Shown: one piece after another, positions 55,602 to 64,000 of the stretch
Position numbering within the stretch: position 1 is the first letter of the stretch
Layout of the letters: the number at the start of each line of letters is the position of its first letter
Assembly (NCBI RefSeq): GCF_014268455.2
Contig: NZ_CP077085.1
Location: 3,761,001 to 3,825,000, forward strand
DNA length: 64,000 nt
Direction of reading: 5' to 3'
Source of the DNA: Pseudomonas shahriarae
Lineage (GTDB): Bacteria; Pseudomonadota; Gammaproteobacteria; Pseudomonadales; Pseudomonadaceae
Program-made: the position numbers and the translations under genes
Notes under the pieces: generated by a model
The model's database searches: none
What the model was told of the DNA's origin: nothing
What the model saw: only the letters and a program-made list of their open reading frames with translations

Positions 55602-56525
55602 GTGAATATTCGTCTTTCTCTTGTCAGCCTGTTCTTCGCATTCGCAGGCACTGTCGCCAACGCCAGCGAAACCACCCTGGCCCCACGGGACACCTCGCAA
55701 CTGCACATCGCTTCGGGCAGCGCGATGTTGGTGGACCTGCAAACCAACAAGGTGATCTACGCCAGCAACCCCGACGTAGTGGTGCCGATTGCTTCCGTCA
55801 CCAAATTGATGACCGGCATGGTGGTGCTGGACGCCAAGCAGAATATGGACGAGTACATCTCCATCAACATCAGCGACACCCCGGAAATGAAAGGGGTGTT
55901 CTCGCGGGTCAAGCTCAACAGCGAGATGCCGCGCAAGGAGATGTTGCTGATTACCCTGATGTCCTCAGAAAACCGCGCCGCCGCCAGCCTGGCCCATCAC
56001 TATCCGGGCGGCTATGCCGCGTTTATTGCCGCGATGAACGCCAAGGCCAAGGCCTTGGGCATGAACAGCACGCGCTATGTCGAGCCGACCGGTCTGTCGA
56101 TCCATAACGTGTCTACCGCCCGCGACTTGAGCAAGCTGGTGCAGGCCGCGCGCAAGTACCCGATGCTCACGCAATTGAGCACCACCAAGGAAAAAACCGT
56201 GTCGTTCCGCAAGCCCAACTACACCCTGGGCTTTTCCAACACCGATCACCTGGTCAACCGTGCCAACTGGGATATCAAGCTGACCAAGACCGGCTTCACC
56301 AACCAGGCCGGCCACTGCCTGGTGCTGGTGACCAGCATGGGCAACCGCCCGGTGTCGCTGGTGATCCTCGATGCCTTCGGCAAGTTCACACACTTTGCCG
56401 ATGCCAGCCGCATCCGCAAGTGGATCGAAACCGGCAAGAGCGGCTCGGTGCCGGACGTGGCCCTGCAATACAAGGCCGACAAGAACCTCAAGGCCCGCCA
56501 GACCGGGGTCGCCCAGTCCCACTGA
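55602..56525 (+). CDS. pbpG: D-alanyl-D-alanine endopeptidase (PBP7)
   Basis: Periplasmic serine peptidase that opens DD-crosslinks in peptidoglycan. 307 residues from a GTG start. Signal peptide (about 1-21, cut after NAS-type ANA). Active site: Ser65-Val-Thr-Lys68, Ser122-Glu-Asn124 and Lys229-Thr-Gly231, all complete. A convergent lipoprotein gene follows after a hairpin. Confidence 0.95.
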   Translation: MNIRLSLVSLFFAFAGTVANASETTLAPRDTSQLHIASGSAMLVDLQTNKVIYASNPDVVVPIASVTKLMTGMVVLDAKQNMDEYISINISDTPEMKGVFSRVKLNSEMPRKEMLLITLMSSENRAAASLAHHYPGGYAAFIAAMNAKAKALGMNSTRYVEPTGLSIHNVSTARDLSKLVQAARKYPMLTQLSTTKEKTVSFRKPNYTLGFSNTDHLVNRANWDIKLTKTGFTNQAGHCLVLVTSMGNRPVSLVILDAFGKFTHFADASRIRKWIETGKSGSVPDVALQYKADKNLKARQTGVAQSH

Positions 56526-56549
56526 GGCACGGTTGACAGGCACAAAAAA

Positions 56550-56568
56550 CGGCGCCCTCGGGCGCCAT
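56550..56568. terminator. Hairpin between pbpG and the convergent lipoprotein gene
   Basis: CGGCGCC-CTCG-GGCGCCATTTGC, preceded by AAAAAA on the plus strand, so better as a terminator for the minus-strand gene. Confidence 0.65.
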
Positions 56569-56573
56569 TTGCA

Positions 56574-57281
56574 TTATGGCTGCTTCGGCCTTTCGGCCAT
56601 CACCTTGAGTGCCTGGGCGGCCGCCTGTTCCTGGCCGGCCTGGGCCGTGGCGTTGGCGGCCTGCTGCCACCTACCCGCATCCAGGTTGGCCGGCAACTGG
56701 CTTGGCCGCTGGACCAGCACCGCCCACTGGCCGGCGCTTTTCCAGGCGGACTCGAAGTCGCTGAACGCCACTGGGCGTCTCCGGTCCCTGGCAACTCGCA
56801 ACACCACCGTACTGTTTTGCTGATTAAACCCCACCAGCACCGCATAACGCGGCTCGGCCCATAGCGTCGAGCCCTCGGTAATCCGCACCATCACCGGGTA
56901 CCCCGCCGCCACCTGCGCCAACAGCGCGGTCAGCTTGGGGTCCAGCGGATACACCAGCATCCCGTACTCACGCGCCAGTACCTGCATATTGCGCTCAAGG
57001 TCGGCTTCCCCGCCCGGCAAGTGCAATGGCTTATCCAGCAACCCCGGTGTAATCACAATGCCTTGTTGCGACAGCATGCTAGCCAAAGCGGCCGGACCAC
57101 CCTGATAGGTGTCACCGCGAAACGCCGGCACCCCGTTGAGCTCTACGCGCTCGGGCAAACCGCGGATGTTCGAGGGAGTGGGATGCCCCGCACACGCGGC
57201 CAAGCCGAGGACGCAGGCAGCCACCAACAAGGATGTTTTGAGGTTCGACCGTAAACGCAACTTCTTCACTCTCTTGATCAT
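56574..57281 (-). CDS. C39-peptidase-like lipoprotein without catalytic Cys and His
   Basis: 235 residues from ATG 57281. Signal II with lipobox LAAC (Cys30). The fold resembles the papain-like C39 lipoproteins of Pseudomonas (PA2778 family): VPAFRGDTYQGGPAALASMLSQQG aligns with the usual YQCGPAAL, but Cys is Gly61; the usual His before VVxxGY is Tyr146 (EPRYAVLVGF). So it is probably not a protease. C-terminal helices (ANATAQAGQEQAAAQALKVMAE) may be a partial tetratricopeptide unit. Divergent from the small membrane-protein gene at 57473. Confidence 0.8.
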   Translation of the reverse strand: MIKRVKKLRLRSNLKTSLLVAACVLGLAACAGHPTPSNIRGLPERVELNGVPAFRGDTYQGGPAALASMLSQQGIVITPGLLDKPLHLPGGEADLERNMQVLAREYGMLVYPLDPKLTALLAQVAAGYPVMVRITEGSTLWAEPRYAVLVGFNQQNSTVVLRVARDRRRPVAFSDFESAWKSAGQWAVLVQRPSQLPANLDAGRWQQAANATAQAGQEQAAAQALKVMAERPKQP

Positions 57282-57472
57282 CAGCGGGCTGGGGCGTTGA
57301 TCATAGGGCGCCCGGGGACGCGGGTATAGCCTTGGGCCACAGTAAAAAGCCCGGCATAGAGCAAACAAGTTGGATGTACACGACCATTGGTCAATAGCAC
57401 GCAACCGGGAGGCAGCTAGACTGTCCATTGCAAAGACAGTGAGTGCCCTGCACAGGGCAAAAGGAGGCACTT

Positions 57473-57634
57473 ATGAGCCTGACAACCACGATTTTCATGC
57501 TGGTGCTTGGCTGGCTGGCCGTCGCCGGCGCCATGTTGTGGGGGGTGTTGCGCGTGACCCGCCGGCACCATCACCCACAACCCAAACCCGCTGCACACGC
57601 CAAGAGCCACAAGCCGGTCGCGCATCACGCCTGA
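57473..57634 (+). CDS. Small single-span membrane protein, 53 residues
   Basis: ATG 57473 with an ideal AAAGGAGG 7 bases before. One membrane helix (TIFMLVLGWLAVAGAMLWGVL), then a basic, His-rich tail (RRHHHPQPKPAAHAKSHK). The His cluster could bind metal ions. No family recognised. Single gene. Confidence 0.75.
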   Translation: MSLTTTIFMLVLGWLAVAGAMLWGVLRVTRRHHHPQPKPAAHAKSHKPVAHHA

Positions 57635-57673
57635 GCCCAGCCAGGAGCCGGCAGGCAGCCGGCCCCTACAGAT

Positions 57674-58954
57674 CTAGGCCAGCTGTTTGCGAGCGACCGC
57701 AACTGACGCCGCCAGCATCGCCCGCAGTAATACCGCGCACCCCGCCGCCAGGTCATCCGGTGCCGCATTTTCGATCTCGTTATGGCTGATCCCGCCTTCA
57801 CACGGCACAAATATCATCCCCGCCGGCCCCAGTTCAGCGACGAAGATCGCGTCGTGCCCGGCGCCACTGACGATATCCATGTTCGACAACCCCAGGCCAT
57901 TGGCCGCCTCACGCACTGCATCGACACAGCCCTTATCGAAATACAGCGGTGGAAAATCGGCGGTGGGCACCATTTCGAAGGTCAGGCCGTGCTTGGCGCA
58001 GGTGTCGTCGATCACCTGGCGCACCTGGGCAATCATCGAGTCCAGGCGCGCCGGTTCCAGGTGGCGGAAGTCGAGGGTCATGCGCACTTCGCCGGGGATC
58101 ACATTGCGCGAGCCCGGGTAGGCTTGCAGGCAACCCACGGTGCCACAGGCATGGGGCTGATGGCCGAGGGCTGCGGCATTGACCGCAGCCACCACTGCCG
58201 AAGCGCCGACCAGAGCATCCTTGCGCAAGTGCATCGGCGTCGGCCCGGCATGGGCCTCAACGCCGCGCAGGGTCAGGTCGAACCATTTCTGGCCAAGCGC
58301 CCCCAGCACCACGCCGATGGTTTTGCGTTCGTCTTCCAGGATCGGCCCCTGTTCGATATGGGCTTCGAAATAGGCCCCCACCTTATGCCCGCTGACCGGC
58401 CGGGTGCCTGCATAGCCAATCGCATTCAGTGCATCGCCCACCGTGACGCCCTCGGCGTCGGTCTTGGCCAGGGTGTCTGCCAGGGTGAATTTCTCGGCGA
58501 ACACCCCGGAGCCCATCATGCACGGTGGGAAGCGCGAGCCTTCTTCGTTGGTCCACACCACCACCTCCAGCGGCGCCTCGGTTTCGATCTTCAGGTCATT
58601 GAGCGTGCGCAACACCTCCACACCCGCCAGTACACCGAAGCAGCCATCGAACTTGCCGCCAGTGGGTTGGGTGTCGATATGGCTGCCGGTCATCACCGGC
58701 GCCAGCGCCGGGTTGCGCCCCGGGCGGCGAGCAAAGATATTGCCCACCCCATCGACGGTCACAGTGCACCCCGCCGCCTCGCACCACTGCACAAACAGAT
58801 CCCGGGCCTGACGATCAAGGTCGGTCAGGGCCAGGCGACACACACCGCCTTTGGGGGTAGCGCCAAGCTTGGCGAGGTCCATCAACGACTGCCACAGGCG
58901 GTCGCGGTTGATGTGCTGATGGGTGGATTGCAGAACGTCGATGGCAGCGTTCAT
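57674..58954 (-). CDS. Zn-dependent N-carbamoyl-beta-alanine amidohydrolase (beta-ureidopropionase)
   Basis: 426 residues from ATG 58954 (AGGAG upstream). M20-family amidohydrolase: GSHIDTQPTGGKFDGCFGVLAGVEVLRTL (metal His and Asp, in two stretches), VVWTNEEGSRF with the catalytic Glu, HIEQGP, and SGAGHDA near the C-terminus for the last metal. In the pyrimidine pathway it removes the carbamoyl group from N-carbamoyl-beta-alanine. It stands with the NCS1 transporter, dihydropyrimidinase and preT genes, the order of PA0439-PA0444 as I recall. Confidence 0.9.
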   Translation of the reverse strand: MNAAIDVLQSTHQHINRDRLWQSLMDLAKLGATPKGGVCRLALTDLDRQARDLFVQWCEAAGCTVTVDGVGNIFARRPGRNPALAPVMTGSHIDTQPTGGKFDGCFGVLAGVEVLRTLNDLKIETEAPLEVVVWTNEEGSRFPPCMMGSGVFAEKFTLADTLAKTDAEGVTVGDALNAIGYAGTRPVSGHKVGAYFEAHIEQGPILEDERKTIGVVLGALGQKWFDLTLRGVEAHAGPTPMHLRKDALVGASAVVAAVNAAALGHQPHACGTVGCLQAYPGSRNVIPGEVRMTLDFRHLEPARLDSMIAQVRQVIDDTCAKHGLTFEMVPTADFPPLYFDKGCVDAVREAANGLGLSNMDIVSGAGHDAIFVAELGPAGMIFVPCEGGISHNEIENAAPDDLAAGCAVLLRAMLAASVAVARKQLA

Positions 58955-59001
58955 GGGGATCTCCTCAGGCAATATTATTGTTTGAGTCGGCGCGATATCC
59001 G

Positions 59002-59072
59002 CGGGGGCTGGCTTGCCTGGGATGGCGGCGGGTCAGTTACCACTGCTATCGCAGGCAAGCCAGCTCCCACAT
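59002..59072. repeat. REP pair
   Basis: GGGGGCTGGCTTGCCTGGGATGG and GCTATCGCAGGCAAGCCAGC facing each other, between the NCS1 transporter gene and the amidohydrolase gene. Confidence 0.85.
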
Positions 59073-59081
59073 TGACCGCAT

Positions 59082-60569
59082 TTACGACGGAAATTTAGCG
59101 GCGATAGGACTGGTTTTGCGCTTGCTGCACAGCCCGTAATACAACACCCCGCCCAATGCCGATCCGGTAAACCAGCCGTAGCTGTAGAACCAGCTGAAGG
59201 CATCGCTGCCCAACGACAGCAAGGTCAGCACCACCGGCACACCGAAAGCGATAAAACCCGCCACGTTCCAGGCCGGGTACACGTCATCGCGGTACAGCCC
59301 CGCCAGGTCCAGTTGCTGGCGACGGATCAGGAAATAGTCCACCACCATGATCCCGGCAATCGGCCCCAACAGGCTCGAATAACCCAGCAACCAATTGGAA
59401 TACACGGTTTCCAGGCTGACATCGGACACGATCAGGCCGAGCTTTTTCAGCAGTTCGTGGGCCATCAACGCCAGCCCCACCAGGCCGGTGAGTATCACCG
59501 CGGTGGTGCGGTTGATCAGCTTGGGCGCGATGTTCTGGAAGTCGTTGGTGGGCGAGACAATATTGGCCGCCGTGTTGGTCGACAGCGTGGCAATGATGAT
59601 CAGCGCCATCGCCACCGCGACCCACACCGGGCTCTGGATGTGCCCGATCAGGGTCACCGGGTCGGAGACGCTGACCCCCACCAGTTTCACCGAGGCGGCG
59701 GTCATGATCACGCCCAGGGCGGCGAACAGGAACATGGTCAGCGGCAGGCCGAAAATCTGCCCCAGGATCTGGTCCTTCTGGCTTTTGGCATAACGGCTGA
59801 AGTCAGGAATATTCAGGGACAAGGTGGCCCAGAACCCGACCATCGCGGTCAGCCCTGCCATAAAGTACCCCGTCAGGCTCGCCCCTTCGGGCCGCTTGGG
59901 CGGGATCGCCATCAACTCGCTGAGCGACACATTGGGCAACGCCCACACCAGCAGGCCGATACCCACGGCCACCAGCAGCGGTGCCGACAGGGTTTCCAGC
60001 CATTTGATCGACTCGGCACCGCGCAGCACCACCCACAGGTTCAGCACCCAGAAGATCATGAAGCCGATCACCTCACCGGTGCCGCCCAGGCTCTTCCAGC
60101 CCTCGAAGATCGAGCCGAGGAACAAGTGGATCGCCAGCCCGCCGAACATCGTCTGGATACCGAACCAGCCGCAGGCCACCAGCGCCCGGATCAGACACGG
60201 CACATTGGAACCAAGGATGCCGAAGGATGAACGCAGCAGCACCGGGAACGGAATGCCGTACTTGGTGCCCGGAAAGGCATTCAGCGTCAAGGGCACCAGC
60301 ACCACGATATTGGCCAGCAGGATCGCCACCAGCGCCTCGCCCACCGACAAGCCGAAGTACGCGGTGAGCACCCCGCCCAGGGTGTAGGTCGGCACACAGA
60401 TCGACATGCCGACCCACAGCGCGGTGATGTGCCACTTGTTCCAGGTTCGTTCGTGCACCTTGGTCGGTGCCATGTCGTGGTTGTAACGGGGGCTGTCGAG
60501 GACGTCGCTGCCGGCGTCGAGTTCATACAGGCCGTCGCGTTCTATGACTTGCGATCTGTTCTGTTGCAT
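59082..60569 (-). CDS. NCS1-family nucleobase:cation symporter
   Basis: 495 residues, 12 membrane segments. NCS1 features: SPRYNHDMAPTKVHERTWNKWHI before helix 1, WVGMSICVPTYTLGG, RSSFGILGSNVPCLIRALVACGWFGIQ and NIPDFSRYAKSQKDQ. It probably takes up uracil or dihydropyrimidines for the pathway encoded around it. Followed by the amidohydrolase gene on the same strand across a REP pair. Confidence 0.93.
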   Translation of the reverse strand: MQQNRSQVIERDGLYELDAGSDVLDSPRYNHDMAPTKVHERTWNKWHITALWVGMSICVPTYTLGGVLTAYFGLSVGEALVAILLANIVVLVPLTLNAFPGTKYGIPFPVLLRSSFGILGSNVPCLIRALVACGWFGIQTMFGGLAIHLFLGSIFEGWKSLGGTGEVIGFMIFWVLNLWVVLRGAESIKWLETLSAPLLVAVGIGLLVWALPNVSLSELMAIPPKRPEGASLTGYFMAGLTAMVGFWATLSLNIPDFSRYAKSQKDQILGQIFGLPLTMFLFAALGVIMTAASVKLVGVSVSDPVTLIGHIQSPVWVAVAMALIIIATLSTNTAANIVSPTNDFQNIAPKLINRTTAVILTGLVGLALMAHELLKKLGLIVSDVSLETVYSNWLLGYSSLLGPIAGIMVVDYFLIRRQQLDLAGLYRDDVYPAWNVAGFIAFGVPVVLTLLSLGSDAFSWFYSYGWFTGSALGGVLYYGLCSKRKTSPIAAKFPS

Positions 60570-62609
<2,040 letters not shown>

Positions 62610-62612
62610 AAT

Positions 62613-62690
62613 CGCCACTCGCAGGCAAGCCAGCTGCCCCCCGTTGATAGGTGAACCCGATCAAATGTGGGAGCAGGCTTGCCCGCGATG
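62613..62690. repeat. REP pair
   Basis: TCGCAGGCAAGCCAGC and GTGGGAGCAGGCTTGCCCGCGA facing each other in the gap between hydA and preT. Because both genes run in the same direction, it could tune the mRNA between them. Confidence 0.8.
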
Positions 62691-62755
62691 AGGCCAGTGC
62701 AAACAACAAAAAACCAATGCCCGCCAGAGGCAAAAAAAACCGTGAGGCCCTTACC

Positions 62756-64000
62756 GTGATCCAGACCCTGAACCACCTCCCCCACCCCAACGAAGATGGG
62801 GCGACCCTCGCCAGCCATTTCACCGACCTGGCACCGCCCCTCAATGCCCGCCAGGCCCACCTGGAAGCCTCGCGCTGCCTGTATTGCTACGACGCGCCGT
62901 GCGTCAACGCGTGCCCCAGCGAGATCAACATCCCCTCGTTCATTCGCAATATCCACACCGACAACGTCCAGGGCGCGGCGCAGAAGATTCTCTCGGCCAA
63001 TATCCTCGGCGGCAGTTGCGCCCGGGTCTGCCCGACAGAAATCCTCTGCCAGCAGGCCTGTGTGCGCAACCACAGCGACGAATGCGCCCCGGTGCTGATC
63101 GGCCTGTTGCAACGCTATGCCATCGACAACGCGCACTTTGAGCAACACCCGTTCCAGCGCGCCGCCCCTACCGGCAAGCGCATCGCGGTGGTCGGTGCCG
63201 GGCCTGCGGGGCTGTCCTGTGCCCATCGCAGTGCCTTGCATGGGCATGACGTGGTGATTTTCGAAGCACGGGAAAAGGCCGGCGGCCTCAATGAATACGG
63301 AATCGCCAAGTACAAACTGGTGGATGACTTCGCCCAGCAGGAGCTGGATTTCCTCTTGCAGATCGGCGGCATCGAAATCCGCCACGGCCAGCGCCTGGGC
63401 GACAACCTGAGCCTGAGCGACCTGCACCAGCAATTCGACGCGGTATTCCTCGGCCTGGGCCTGGCCGCCAGCAAACACCTGGGCCTGCCCCACGAAGACG
63501 CCCCCGGTCTGCTCGCCGCCACCGACTACATCCGTGAGCTGCGCCAGGCCGACGACCTCAGCCAACTGCCCCTGGCCGACCGCTGCATCGTGCTCGGTGC
63601 CGGCAATACCGCCATCGACATGGCCGTACAAATGGCTCGCCTGGGCGCGCGGGACGTCAACCTGGTATATCGCCGTGGCCTTGCCGACATGGGCGCCACC
63701 GACCATGAACAGGAGATCGCCAAGGCCAACCAGGTCCGCCTGCTGACCTGGGCCCAACCCGACACCGTGCTGCTGGACGACCACGGCCAGGTACGCGGTA
63801 TGCGCTTTGCCCGCACGCGCCTGGAAAACGGCCGGCTGCACACCACCGGCGAAACCTTCGAGCTGGCGGCCGATGCGATCTTCAAGGCCATCGGCCAAGG
63901 CTTCGACGAGCAGGCCTTGCACGATCCCCTGGCCCAGCAACTGCAACGCCAGGGTGAACGGATCTTTGTCGATGCGCAGCTGCAAACCAGCATCCCCGGC
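62756..64000 (+). CDS. preT: NAD-dependent dihydropyrimidine dehydrogenase subunit PreT, 3'-truncated by window end
   Basis: First-step enzyme (uracil reduction) with PreA, whose gene should follow outside the window. 415 codons visible, frame open to the end. N-terminal iron-sulphur region with Cys in CLYCYDAPCVNACPSE and GSCARVCPTEILCQQACV, then the FAD domain ([11 protein letters not shown] near residue 145) and NAD domain (VLGAGNTAIDMAVQMARLG near 280). GTG 62756 is chosen because homologues begin with IQTLNHLP after the first residue and GAGG lies upstream; an in-frame ATG at 62717 would add 13 basic residues. Confidence 0.93.
   Translation, partial: MIQTLNHLPHPNEDGATLASHFTDLAPPLNARQAHLEASRCLYCYDAPCVNACPSEINIPSFIRNIHTDNVQGAAQKILSANILGGSCARVCPTEILCQQACVRNHSDECAPVLIGLLQRYAIDNAHFEQHPFQRAAPTGKRIAVVGAGPAGLSCAHRSALHGHDVVIFEAREKAGGLNEYGIAKYKLVDDFAQQELDFLLQIGGIEIRHGQRLGDNLSLSDLHQQFDAVFLGLGLAASKHLGLPHEDAPGLLAATDYIRELRQADDLSQLPLADRCIVLGAGNTAIDMAVQMARLGARDVNLVYRRGLADMGATDHEQEIAKANQVRLLTWAQPDTVLLDDHGQVRGMRFARTRLENGRLHTTGETFELAADAIFKAIGQGFDEQALHDPLAQQLQRQGERIFVDAQLQTSIPG

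Overview
The window reads as chromosomal DNA of a Pseudomonas of the P. fluorescens group. The evidence is high-GC, GC3-rich genes, paired REP elements of the type GCGGGCTTGCCCGCGA, an intact liu (leucine/isovalerate) cluster, the sRNAs CrcY and PrrF, and the block ppiD-hupB-lon-clpX-clpP-tig-tRNAs-folD known from pseudomonads. I see no insertion sequence, prophage or CRISPR array; this is a core-type chromosome with accessory genes between conserved blocks.

Layout. 1-4.7 kb: the 3' part of exonuclease III, a PstS-like/OmpA fusion, an acyl-CoA dehydrogenase and its divergent LysR regulator. 4.7-14.2 kb: leucine catabolism. liuR-liuE, then the sRNA CrcY under a sigma-54 promoter, then an acyl-CoA ligase divergent from liuABCD, with three LiuR-type palindromes. 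A Hfq/Crc motif in the liuA leader suggests that carbon catabolite repression meets pathway induction here. 14.2-17 kb: a LexA-like repressor lacking its catalytic serine, a small DUF6124-like gene, the Fur-controlled sRNA PrrF and an M14 carboxypeptidase. 17-24.2 kb: HxlR/MFS pair, then an ECF sigma/anti-sigma pair divergent from a catalase-cytochrome b561 operon (both start sites carry the same promoter pattern), followed by a ZapE-type ATPase and a leucine-rich-repeat protein kinase. 24.3-31.3 kb: a YebC-family protein, a 2-aminoethylphosphonate module (OPA-type transporter, two LysR regulators, phnW, phnX) and a cytochrome b561. 31.3-36.7 kb: a D-cysteine desulfhydrase/ACC deaminase homologue, fadH, a nitrilase-fold protein without its catalytic Cys and Lys, an AraC regulator and an unlisted 28-residue gene.

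36.9-41.3 kb is the most unusual part: a 340-residue protein that looks like a free-standing, degenerate C-terminal part of pyruvate dehydrogenase E1 (AceE), a MarR repressor, and a complete 886-residue AceE paralogue without E2/E3 genes nearby. The same TTGCAATTGCAA palindrome sits before both AceE-like genes, which suggests one MarR-controlled regulon. 41.3-44.5 kb: a DUF2242 lipoprotein and a LysR/MFS pair.

44.5-55 kb is protein quality control: ppiD, a tRNA-like element with acceptor and T arms but no normal D/anticodon arms, hupB, lon with a sigma-32-type promoter, clpX, clpP, tig, then tRNA-His, tRNA-Leu, tRNA-His, tRNA-Arg and folD. 55.6-57.6 kb: pbpG, a C39-like lipoprotein lacking the catalytic Cys/His, and a small membrane protein. 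57.7-64 kb: reductive pyrimidine degradation (N-carbamoyl-beta-alanine amidohydrolase, NCS1 transporter, dihydropyrimidinase, and the start of preT, cut by the window end).

A recurrent theme is enzyme folds that have lost active-site residues (14.2, 34.5, 37.0 and 56.6 kb).
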